NCBI RefSeq assembly: GCF_018294505.1
Contig: NC_057811.1
Span: 21,928,579-21,992,578, forward strand
Length of the DNA stretch: 64,000 nucleotides
Reading direction: 5' to 3'
Source: Triticum aestivum
Lineage: Eukaryota > Streptophyta > Magnoliopsida > Poales > Poaceae
Part shown: positions 1 through 9,639 of the stretch, one piece after another
Layout of the letters: each line of letters begins with the position of its first letter
Position numbering within the stretch: the stretch's first letter is position 1
The notes under the pieces: generated by a model
The model's database searches: none
What the model saw: the letters and a program-made list of their open reading frames with translations, nothing else
What the model was told of the DNA's origin: nothing
Program-made: the position numbers and the translations under genes

Positions 1-1294
1 CCTCTGCCGCAATGTATGGTTTGGTAGGTTCCACATTCATATCCAAAGATACCTTAACTGGAACGTGATTCAGCAGTTCGGTCGCATCCGAGAAACCTTG
101 AGATTCATAAAGGTTCTTATAGAATGCTTGTACCTCACTCTTGTCCTCGGCTTCATTAGCACAAACTGAACCATCCTGTCTACGCGATCCTTGGATTCTG
201 TTCAGTCTCTGTCCTTGCGCTGCCTAGGCCTGGAAGTAAGAAGTATTGTGGTCCCCCTCACGTAACCACGGCACCCAAGAGTGTCGCCGCAGCCACGTTT
301 CTTCCTGCTGGAGCGCCTCCCGCAACTTACATACAGTAGCTCGTTCCTCCTCAGTCGGTCCACGACCAACTGAACGACATCTAAGTTTATCAAGTCTTTT
401 CTGAAGCTGCCTAACCTTACGGGTGAGGCATCCAAATTCCCGCGACCCCCATGGCTCTAGTGTTCTCCTTAAGAGATCAAGAGAACCAGCTATGCCTTGG
501 AGCCCTGGGCCACGGGGAGGTTGCTGCCACGTTCTTTGTGACAAGCTGATCATAGTCCACATGCGAAGCCCATACATTTTCATATCTGAATTGTTTCTTT
601 GGTCTCGACATATTTGGAATATTCTCTTTTATTTTTGCTACAACAAAACAGTGATGTGACTCTATGGAGGATAGATGTCTGATCCTAATATGCCAAAAGT
701 GTTGCCGGAACTCCTCATTTGCAAAGGCTCCATCAAGCCTTGCCTTAGCATTTGCTACACCTGCCTGACGGTTGTCCCAAGTGTAAGCCATGCCTGACCA
801 TCCCAAATCTTGGAAGGCCGCCTCATCTGTTACTTCACGAAAATCCTGCATCTGACTCTCTCCGGCCTTTTTGCTCTACTAAAATGCTCACACGCATAGA
901 GAGTCTCGTTAAAATCACCCACACGCAAAAACCTCCAGCTATGATGACGATCCTCCGCTCGAGGCGCTCCGTAAAAGCCCGTGAACCTCCACTCGAAAGA
1001 GTTTTGGTCCTTGTATTTCACCATCACATCTATGTGTCCAGAACTGAAATTCTTCAGATCGACAATTCCATCTCTGGTCCAAAAAAGGCCCATGCCCCCA
1101 CTTAGACCAATACTGTCAACAACAAAACATCCGCGAAAGCCAAGATGGTTCTATAACTCTTGCACTCTCTTCCCTTTGATTTTTGTTTCCATGACGAAGA
1201 GAAGAGTGGGTCCTTCCAGCTTCACTATGCTACGAAGCTCGCGAACTACCTCAGGGTTCCCAAGCCCCCGGAAGTTTCAACTTAGGCAACTCAT
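1..1294 (-). pseudogene. LINE A ORF2: endonuclease domain and linker, truncated by window edge
   Basis: ORF2 of L1-like elements nicks the target and reverse-transcribes the RNA. An ATG ending at 1294 opens MSCLS-stop-NFRGLGNPEVV, the usual start of the endonuclease, with the expected Trp codon (TGG) changed to TGA. The motif METKI holds the catalytic Glu near 1180. It is followed by the segments FWTRDGIVDLKNF (about 1080), VGDFNETL and GMAYTWDNR. Another frame change occurs near 560, and the linker (EERATVCKLREAL, WLREGDHNTSYFQA) continues in a second frame to the window start. The RT domain is not reached. It is inactive. Confidence 0.8.
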
Positions 1295-1334
1295 TGGGCC
1301 TGGCAGGACCGATCAACGGTCTCTGCCGAATTTT

Positions 1335-2415
1335 TCAGTGTAGGCTTCTTTTCTTGGGATCCTTTATAAACCCGCCGTCCTCGTCCTGTGCAGCTGCATT
1401 TGAAAGTGGATCCTCATGAGCAGCAGTGCTCGTATCAGCCGTAAGCAGGAGCTGCTTCGGCTTATACATAGCTATTGGGGCGTCCTTCCTCTTGTTACGT
1501 GGCTTGTCTCTGGTCTTCACTAGCGAGGTCACCTCCGCCTCACCATCAGGTCTGGCTTTGGTGCTCGAATTCCTAGTTTCTTGCTTGTTGCTTGGGTCCG
1601 AGCTCTGACCCCTGGATGAATTGTCACTAGACGCTGGTTTCTTATACTCCTCAGGAGCTCGCAGACTCAGGCCAAAGGGTAATTCACCCTTCTCATCTCT
1701 GGTGCCTGGGATCTGACAATAAAGTTCAGAGTACTCGAGTCGCCCACATGAGAAACAGAAGTAGGGTATCTGCTCATATTGGATGTCATATGAATCTACC
1801 CTCTTCCTCCTTGCTGAATCAATGAGTATCCATCTTCGGAGCGGTTTGTTAACTTCAACTGAGACCCTAGATCGAAGATAGCCACCATTGTGATCAAACT
1901 TTGCACTTTTGGCTCCCTTGTCAATCATGTGCGCGATGGGTAGGGACCATGCATCATCCGACAAATTGTAAGGCAAATTAAGAACACCTGGAGTCGGTCA
2001 AAACTGACTTCGTCTGGGCGCATGTGTTCCTCGAACTGGGCCAGAATTACCGCGTTCTTATTGATATGCCATGGTGATCCAGCCCAAAATCTGTCTCGAT
2101 CTCTCCAAGTCTCAAATTCCGCAACGAACATGTTCGTCCCTACTGAGCGGAACTGCAAACCCCTCGGATTCCCCCAAGCCGGTCGAAGCGCGTTGCCAAT
2201 GGTCTGGATGTGATATTGATTGCCGTGGAGAACTTTGCCAGCCAGTAGCCACTTCACCTGGCCGCCCTCAGCACGATCATGATCACGAGTGGGGTAGCCT
2301 CTTCCTCGGAGATATCCAGCTTCCCCAACGCTTCCTCCAGCAGTAACTTTGCTGATCTAGGGTTGCTGGAGCCCGAGGTCCCGTGCGTACCGTCCGGCGG
2401 AGAGGATGTAGCCAT
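1335..2415 (-). pseudogene. LINE A ORF1: DUF4283 / zinc-knuckle nucleic-acid-binding protein, frameshifted
   Basis: ORF1 proteins of plant L1 elements bind the element RNA in the retrotransposition particle. The likely start is the ATG ending at 2415, giving an acidic N-terminus (MATSSPPDGT...). That frame stops after about 50 codons near 2260. The DUF4283 core continues in another frame over 2257-1925 (residues such as AEFETWRDRDRFWAGSPWHI). After a second shift near 1960, the rest runs over 1976-1335 with PYFCFSCGRLEYSELYC, a zinc-knuckle-like motif whose His is replaced by Tyr (CFSCGRLEYSELYC rather than CxxCGxxGHxxxxC). A Ser/Lys-rich low-complexity tail follows. At least two frameshifts are visible, so it is broken. 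Confidence 0.8.
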
Positions 2416-2699
2416 AGTCTACGCCGACTTGCTCGTGGTCCGCGGCCGCCGGTTTGTTCCACGTCGAACCCTAGAGTCGCCGCCAGGAGCGCCGTAAGGT
2501 TTCGGGGAAAAAATTTGTTAACATTCAATCTGCTCTTTGCGAAACAAATATCAGACCATGTCTTCCATGAGTACAAAGTTGTAGAAGTATTTTTTATCCG
2601 CTACTCTATCACACATTTTTTTTTGGAGAAACAAATCACACGTGGATATTCCTATACAAAAAAAGGTTTACGTGGATAGATGGGCTTTGGATTGGGGAC

Positions 2700-3010
2700 T
2701 CCGCTGTTTTTTTCTTAAAATAAAATTGACAGTGGGCCGGGCTTGTCCAGGCCAGGATTATAGGGTAGGCCTCACTGCACGCCTGCAGTTTGCTCCGCTC
2801 TGTCGTCCCTCCGCAGTCTCTCTCCACTGCAGTGGGAGGACGGAGCATCGGCGCCGCCGACGAGCTCAATCGGCTCCGTCGCCGGCAGCCACCCACGAAT
2901 CGAGGTCAGTCCACCCCTTCTCCTTCATCTCCTTCTCCATCTCGTACCGATTTCTTCTCCTTTCTCTTCGTTCCTAGCTCCTTGGCGGCGGTGTCCGATC
3001 GGAAGGAGAG
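2700..3010 (+). promoter_or_regulatory. GC-rich promoter and spliced 5' leader of the F-box locus (candidate)
   Basis: After AT-rich flank, the sequence becomes C/T-rich and GC-rich from about 2740. It then reads like a grass 5' leader up to ACGAATCGAG at 2902, directly followed by GTCAGT, a good splice donor. No clear TATA box is seen. The following pyrimidine tract (CACCCCTTCTCCTTC...) recurs at about 3447 and 5610 in front of the two F-box copies, so leader sequence has been copied along with the genes. Inference: this is the original promoter, and its leader exon could splice to exon 1 of either copy. The segment near 2991-3020 also matches repeats at 9427 and 9571. Confidence 0.4.
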
Positions 3011-3215
3011 GGGAACAATCTGCCGCGAAAGCCGTGCGAGGAGGTGGCCATCTCCCTCTGCACCGGGTCACTGGCCAGGTAATGGCCGCCCTCCTCCCTC
3101 CCGCCCGCCCCCGCGCTGGTCGCCGACCTCCCAAGGCCACGGCCTTCCCTCCACAACGCCAGGATCCCAACCAACCTGCCTTTTCCTCTTTTCGCGACCC
3201 CCTTTTGTCCTAGTG

Positions 3216-6200
3216 GTAATCTGCATATAGGTATAGGCCAGTTATCTTGTGTGTATGTGCAATATGAGGCAAATTATCAATGGACAAAAGATCAATAGAT
3301 CAATTTAATATGTGGAAATTGATTTTTGGGGTAGGGGCTAATATAGGGCAAATGATCAATAGACCAATCTAATATTGGGGCAAATGATTAATATACAAAG
3401 TAATATGGCAAATGATCACAGCCACTGAAGATTTGAGGTCAGGTCACCCCTTCTCCTTCCTCTCCTACTCCATCTCCTTGTAATTTTTTCGATTTCTCTT
3501 CTTTCTGAGCGAGATCAGTTAACGTTTCATTGTTTCGACAGCTGAGAGAAAGAGACGAGAGGTTGCTGTGACAGATAGGATGGAACCTGCGGAGATTGAC
3601 CAAGGGTAAGAGCTCTAGTTTCTCCCTTCACTTTGTGTATATTGGGTTGGTCTGCCAGATGCATGTAAAATTCTATATGCGTCTGTGTCGATTGAAGAAT
3701 CGGCCCACTGATTCGATTTGTTGTGGTTCTTGCTGCATTTCAGGGTTGATGGCAGGCCCGAGTGTTCTTTGACACCAACTGACCCTGTGTCCAAGGTGCT
3801 CAATGATGATGACCTCCTAATCGAGATCCTCCTCCGCCTCACTCCGAAGCCATCCTCTCTCCACAACGCCTCCCTCATCTACAAGCCATGGCGCCGCATC
3901 CTCTTCAACCCTCAATTCCTCGGGCGCTTCCGCAAGCACCATTGGAAGCTCTCGGCTTCTTCTACCAACAATTTAACGAAGCCCCCAACTTCACTCCAAT
4001 TTCGGACCAGTTGGACCTCATTGCAGCAGCGTTGCCGGAGAACCTGTTTGATCCTTATTCTCTAGGCGGTGTCTTCCTTGGCTGCCGTGATGGCATCGCC
4101 CTCGTCCTCGACTGCACGCGCCACGAGGCCATCATTTGGGAGCCCACCACCGGGGGCAAAAACCACGTGGCTTTTCCACCAGCGGTCAGTGATGGCTTCG
4201 AAACCTCTGTTGTGAGCGCAGCGATGATGTGCTCTGCCCGTGACGTTCATCAGCACTTGCACAACGAGAACTGCTTGAGCACATTCAAACTGGTACTGGT
4301 GTGCCAGGAAGATTTCGCTAATCAAAAAAAGGTATCTGTTTGCCTCTACGACTCCAAGTCTAATACATGGGGCGATATTATATCCGTAACGGATACATGC
4401 AAGATTGCTAATGTGGCAAGGCCCAGCGTCATGGTTGGGAATGCACTTTACTGGTTGCTCTCTGGAGCAAACATCCTTGAGTTTGATTTTGAAAGGCAGA
4501 CCCTTGTTGTGATTGAGAAGCCGACAACATATGCCCATGTTACTGGTTCTAGCGTTGACATGTCCTTTCAGTCTTGCGAGGAGAAGATAATTGCCCTGGC
4601 CTTGCGGTTCTTTCAAAGTTAAAACTGAGCATTGAGTTATGAGGGAGGAAGTCGAACAGTGATGGTATTGTCTCATGGGTGCTGCAGAAATGTGTTCAAC
4701 AGAACGAGCTCTTTCCAAGGCCCGCACGCAGGAAAAATGTCATCCTGTTGGCGGGGTATGACGAGAACACAAATGCGATATTTCTGTCTTCGGATTCTCA
4801 TGATTTCATCCTCCAGCTTGAGTCGGTGCAGTTCAGATATATTGGAAGGAGAGAATGCACACACTTCAGAATGTATTATCCGTATACAAATTTCTACATT
4901 GCAGGTAATACCTTGTTGAGTAATTTCTTCTGTTGAATTCATTACATTACTTATGGTACGTGTTTGATGTGACATCATTGGTGTACTTAAAGGTCGACAA
5001 GATATTTGTGAGTAAATTGATTTAGTCATACCCGAACAAGGTTACCAACTTTGCTTTACATTTGCAGTGCCAGATTTGTCTTAAGTTTGCTGCAGTTTGA
5101 TTATAAGTAAGACCAGATTTGGATTTGAAATTGGCAGTACCAAAGTGCCTTGTTGTAGCACTACACTTACTCTCAGTCAACAATTGGTGCCTACTGTTTT
5201 TTAATCATCGTTTGGGTTGCAGAACCGTGAGTTTGATCCTTTTGCTAAGGATCAAACACAGACAAGAAAAGTAGGAATTAAGTTATCTGCATACCTAATC
5301 TGCATATAGGTGTAGGCCAATTCTCTTGTGTGTATGTGCAATATGAGGCAAATGATCAGTAGACGAGTCTAATATGGGGGAAATGATTAAAGGCAAGGTA
5401 ATATGGGCCAAAAGATCAATAGATCAATCTAATATGTGGAAATTGATTAATGGGGTAGGGGGGTAATATAGGGCAACTGATCAATCGACCAAATGTAATA
5501 TTGGGGCAAATGATTAATAGATACAAAGTAATATGGCAAATGATCAAATGTGCAAGTAATAAGGGTTATATATATGATCACAGACACTGAAGATTTGATG
5601 TCAGGCCACCCCTTCTCCATCTGCTCGTAATTTTTCTGATTTCTCTTTTGTCCTAGTGGGAAACCTAGCTTGATTCCTGCTCATAAACCTTACATTTCAT
5701 TGTTTTAACAGCTGAGGGAAAGAGAGGAGAGGGTGCTGCGACAGATAGGATGGAACCTGTTGAGATTCCCCAAGGGTAAGGCCTCTAGTTTCTCCCTTCA
5801 CTTTCTGTATATTGGGCTGGTCCAGCGGATGAATGTAAAGTTATATATGCATCCGCATTGATTGATTTATTGTGGCTGTTGCTGCATTTCAGGGTTGATG
5901 CCAGGCCCGAGTGTTCTTTGACACCAACTGACCCTGTGTCCAAGGTGCTCAGTGATGATGACCTCCTAATCGAGATCCTCCTCCGCCTCACTCCGAAGCC
6001 ATCCTCCCTCCGCAATGCCTCCCTCATATACAAGCGGCGGCGCCGTATCCTCTTCGACCCCCAATTCCTCAGGCGCTTCTGCAAGCACCATTGGAAGCTC
6101 CTCGGCTTCTTCTACCAACAATTTAATGAAGCCCCCATCTTCACTCCAATTTCGGACCAGTTGGGCCTCATCGCCGTAGCGTTGCCGGAGAACCTGTTTC

Positions 6201-7173
6201 ATCCTTATTCTGGAGGAGGCGACTTCCTTGGCTGCCGTGATGGCATCGCCCTCATCCTCCACCGTGCGCGCCATGAGGCCATCATTTGGGAACCCACCAC
6301 CGGGGGCAAGAACCACTTGGCTTTTCCACCAGCGGTGAGTGATGGCTTCGAAACCTCTGTTGTGAGCACGGCGGTGATGTGCTCTGCCCGCGACGTTCAT
6401 CAGCACTTGCACAGCGAGAACTGCTTGAGCACATTCAAACTGGTACCGGTGTGCCAGGAAGATTTCACTAACCAAACAAAGGTATCTGTTTGCCTCTACG
6501 ACTCCAAGTCTAATACATGGGGCGATATTGTATCCATAACGGATACATGCAAGATTGCTAATGTGGCAAGGCCCAGCGTCATGGTTGGGAATGCACTTTA
6601 CTGGTTGCTCTCTGGAGCCAACATCCTTGAGTTTGATTTTGAAAGGCAGACCCTTGTTGTGATTGAGAAGCCGGCAACATATGCCCATGTTACTGGTTCT
6701 AGCGTCGACATGTGCTTCCAGATCTTACGAGGAGAGGATAATTGCCTTGGCCTTGCGGTTCTTTCAAAGTTAAAACTGAGCATTCAATTATGGGGGAGGA
6801 AGTCAAACGGTGATGGTATTCTCTCATGGGTGCTGCAGAAATGTGTTCAACTGGATGACCTCTTTTCAAGACCCGCGCGCAGGAAAAATGTCATCCTGTT
6901 GGCGGGGTATGATGAGGACACAAATGCGATATTTTTGTCTTCGGATTCTCATGATTTCATCCTGCCGCTCGAGTCGGTGCAGTTCAGATATATTGGAAGG
7001 AGAGAACGCACACACTTCAGAATGTATTATCCATATACAAATTTCTACATTGCAGGTAATACCTCCTTGAGTGATTTCTTCTGTTGAATTCATTAATTTA
7101 CTTATGGTAAATGTTTGATGTGATATCATTGGTGTGCTTGAAGGTCGGCAAGATATTTGTGAGTAAATTGATT
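3216..7173 (+). repeat. Tandem duplication of the F-box locus, two units of about 1.8-1.9 kb
   Basis: Unit 1 is about 3216-5025 and unit 2 about 5296-7173. Both begin with TAATCTGCATATAGGTRTAG, carry the same AATATGGGGCAAATGATYAAT-type AT-rich stretch, exon 1, intron 1 and exon 2, and end in AAGATATTTGTGAGTAAATTG. The ATG-to-ATG distance is 2170 bp. About 270 bp of non-duplicated sequence lies between the units. Identity is high over the coding parts and lower in the spacer, with small indels, which points to a duplication old enough for one copy to decay. Confidence 0.85.
3580..4904 (+). pseudogene. F-box protein gene, copy 1, two frameshifts
   Basis: F-box proteins are the substrate-recruiting subunits of SCF (Skp1-Cullin-F-box) ubiquitin ligases. 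Exon 1 is 3580-3605 (MEPAEIDQ), with donor GGGTAAGAG. Exon 2 starts at 3744 after TGCATTTCAG and holds the F-box (NDDDLLIEILLRLTP...LIYKPWRRIL). Compared with copy 2, one C is missing near 3950 (GAAGCTCTCGG against GAAGCTCCTCGG), so the frame is lost and continues in another frame through 4565. A second 1-nt loss near 4572 (CAGTCTTGC against CAGATCTTAC) breaks it again; the C-terminal part is open from about 4679 to 4904. The exon-2 donor CAGGTAATA is kept. An expressed product would stop soon after the F-box. Confidence 0.85.
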
Positions 7174-8077
7174 TTTTCTGTTTCTTTGTCAGAATGGTCA
7201 TGTTAGTGCAATGCAAGTCGAGGGGGGTTCCATTTCCATTCCTTGGCCAATACCCTTATAAGAGCTTAAACTATATCATTATTTTTATTGAAATAGACTT
7301 AATCTATATCAGAAGTATAATAAAAGTTATTGATGCTTGCTAATCACTATGTGCGTAAACGAAATGGTATCATTTTTTTGCTTGTATCGATCTAAATGGA
7401 TCGATGCATACTCTACCGAGATATCAAGTCCAAGGTGCTGTGTAAAGTGTATGAGTTGACAGGAAATGATCCACGCATATATAATATCTGTCAATTTAGG
7501 ATGATCTGGCCTCCTGGATTTCCCGCAATCAAGGATGATCCTGCAAGGTTTGCCTTTTGTCTCTGGTTGATGCGGCACTGGATAAGAGAAGTTAGAACGA
7601 CAGGGTTTAGCCTTTGAACCGTGATCCTCAAGATATGATGCCTTGGATTGTTAATCATTAGTGTTTCCTGAATGTTTGTATACAATGGAATCAACTTCCA
7701 TGTCTGTATTTTGAAGTATGTTGTCTCTCACATGGATTTCAATTATGAATATGTGACAATACATTTTTCCTGTACTTATGAAAAGTGCAAAGTGCAACCT
7801 AGCTAAAAACATGTAGGGTAGTTGGGTGATGTTCATCTTGCCTTCTTCTATGACCAATTGGTATGTTTTAGTGGGTGAACTGTAAATAAATCTGTTTGGG
7901 TGTCAATATTTGTATCTTTTTGACTTAGTACCGGCTAATATTTGATTTCCATTGTACAGCTGATTGGCTTCTAAATTGTCCAGATCTTGTAATGCTTAAT
8001 TACATCTCTGTCCTGATCTATGTTCTGTTTTTCTTGGAGCAGAGAGACCACCTCAGTCTTGGATGAAAGAAGAGTGA
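5750..8077 (+). CDS. F-box domain protein, copy 2 (three-exon model, apparently intact)
   Basis: Likely SCF ubiquitin-ligase substrate adaptor; the substrate is unknown. Model: exon 1 5750-5775 (MEPVEIPQ), exon 2 5893-7055, exon 3 8043-8077, total 1224 nt or 407 residues. All junctions are GT-AG and the phases match. Exon 3 adds ERPPQSWMKEE and a stop. If the second intron is retained, the protein instead ends at 7087 after ...NTSLSDFFC. The F-box lies at residues about 25-65 (LSDDDLLIEILLRL...RRRRILFDPQF). The rest resembles the F-box-associated region of the large grass family, with motifs GCRDGIALIL, YDSKSNTWGDI and NALYWLLSGANILEFD. The ATG is chosen because it is conserved in copy 1. Copy 2 lacks the GC-rich promoter found before copy 1 and may depend on it. 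Exon 3 is the least certain part. Confidence 0.75.
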
Positions 8078-8089
8078 GCTGCATTTCTC

Positions 8090-9120
8090 TCGTGGCAACT
8101 GGGTCCGTCGACATAAAATCTGTCTTAGAGAAGCAAGTATAGTGGTATCCACAAGCTGTGTTTTCAGTCGGTTGTTTATTGCGTACTGAATTAGGATGTT
8201 CTATTTAACTGGATCAGGTGCTCCTATATTTGCTAGGAAATCCTAACTGTTTCCGAGAATCTTTGTACCGTCATGTTTGTACCTGCTACCAACCTGTATT
8301 GCATGCCAACACAGTTCAGTATGTGCCTATTTGTTATGTTGTTTGTACCTGCAAACTGTGTTCTAATTAGCAGTGTGTAGTCTAGCAAGTTTAATTTTGA
8401 GGACCTATCAGGCGGTGAGATAAGAGCTTTGAATTTCTGCTACTGCTATTGAGTCTTGAATTTGGATCTGGCAGGTTCTGAGTATCCTAGCACTGTATAG
8501 ATTGTAATCGTCATTGCATAACTAACAAGTACTTGAGGCAGATTTTTTTTACTCATTTAGTTATTTATCTTTCTTCTGATGTATAATATGTTTCTTCTTA
8601 GAGAAGTGAGTACAGTATCCTTTAGCTGTGTTTTGAGCTGGTCACAGGTTAACTTGGCGCTCGATTTGGATGCTATATACTCCCTCCGTAAAGAAATATA
8701 AGAGCGTTTAGATCACTAAAGTAGTGATTTAAAAGCTCTTATATTTGTTTACAGAGGGAGTATCTGTAACTGGATCAGGTGCTCATTTATACTCCTTTGA
8801 TGTTATATCTAGAAATACTAGATATGGATGCCCTTTATTGCTGTTGTTTTTAATTAGTGTACTTGTGTCCCAGTGTTAACACTGGATTTTCCAGTGATAA
8901 AGGTAGCTAGTGATCTGACTGCAGTGCAAGGACTACAAGAACCTGATGAGCCTGCAGGCTGGACCAATTGTAGCATTTGACTTTGAGTGCCGCGTAATAT
9001 TTGACCTTCATCACGCCACTACTTTTCAGTTGTCTATCTCTTGTGATGCTTAATTACCTCCACCGCTGTTTACACCATGGAAATCGGGATACTAGACATG
9101 TCCCATGGTGTCAACAAACA
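8090..9120 (+). repeat. Duplicated 3' flank of the F-box gene
   Basis: No coding potential is seen. The stretch around 8110-8240 (TCTTAGAGAAGCAAGTATAG ... AACTGGATCAGGTGCTC) returns in diverged form at about 8595-8790. In the second copy a MITE sits inside it. A further stretch near 7940-8025 (TAATATTTGATTTCCAT, TTGTAATGCTTAATTAC) recurs near 8990-9060. The 3' region of the gene has therefore been copied locally at least once. It probably holds the 3' UTR and polyadenylation region of copy 2. Confidence 0.55.
8680..8760. mobile_element. Stowaway-type MITE, 81 bp, TA target duplication
   Basis: The element begins CTCCCTCCGTAAAGAAATAT and ends with the inverted match ATATTTGTTTACAGAGGGAG. It is flanked on both sides by TA (8678-8679 and 8761-8762), the Tc1/mariner-type target. 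The interior carries GATCACTA/TAGTGAT inverted symmetry, so the whole element folds into one hairpin. It is non-coding and inserted in the second copy of the duplicated F-box 3' flank, where the first copy provides an approximate empty site. Confidence 0.9.
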
Positions 9121-9290
9121 ACATAGTTTCACGCCGCGCCCTCATGGAGTCGCGTAGGCTGATATGGATGCGGACAATCGGATTCTATCCTATCCAGATA
9201 TCCTTGGGCAAGATCTCTGGCAGCAGTTACGGAACACGTTGATGGCCAGATCGAGGATGATCGATCATGCAGATCGTTGTCATGATGTGA

Positions 9291-9620
9291 GAAGAGCACT
9301 AGGACCGCTACCACACCGCTGCCTCCACCACGCCGATGCCATCGCCGCCACGGCGAAGGACACCGGTCTGTGTTGCCCACAGCCATCATCGCCACGGCGA
9401 AGGACACCGGTCTGTGTTCACAACCGTGTCTGATCGGAAGGAGAGGGGACAGACGCCCCGTACGCCTGTTACCTTGAAGAGCACTAGGACCACTACCACA
9501 CCACTGCCTCCACCACGCTGACGCCATCGCCGCCACGGTGGAGGACACCGGTCTGTGCTGCCCACAGTAATGTCTGATCGGAAGGAGAGGGGACAGACGC
9601 CCCGTACGGCAGTTACCTTG
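9291..9620. repeat. Two diverged tandem copies of a GC-rich segment of about 150-185 bp
   Basis: GAAGAGCACTAGGACC starts one copy at about 9291 and another near 9476. Each continues through CCACCACGC, GCCATCGCCGCCACGG and GGACACCGGTCTGTG, and ends in TGATCGGAAGGAGAGGGG and GACGCCCCGTACG. Within copy 1 the GACACCGGTCTGTGT block is itself duplicated. The block TGATCGGAAGGAGAGGGG is nearly identical to 2998-3015 in the F-box leader. No convincing ORF is seen. Its relation to the neighbouring NLR tail is unclear. Confidence 0.7.
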
Positions 9621-9639
9621 GATTGCTCTTTCATTATTG

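Larger units (their letters stand above)
1..2500 (-). mobile_element. L1-like LINE (LINE A), 5' part, decayed
   Basis: Minus-strand non-LTR retrotransposon that runs off the left edge of the window. Reading leftwards there is a short leader near 2500, an ORF1 with a DUF4283 domain and zinc knuckle, an ORF2 beginning with an AP-endonuclease domain, and the linker leading into the reverse transcriptase. The RT core, the poly(A) tail and the target duplication lie outside the window, so its full length is unknown. Frameshifts and in-frame stops in both ORFs show that it is dead. The 5' end is placed only approximately, where ORF1-leader similarity gives way to AT-rich flank. Confidence 0.85.

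Noticed and set aside
4062..4727. Minus-strand frame of 221 codons opposite F-box copy 1 (and its counterpart at 5966-6688)
   Set aside because: Antisense shadow of the F-box exon; the sense strand has family motifs and matching splice sites.
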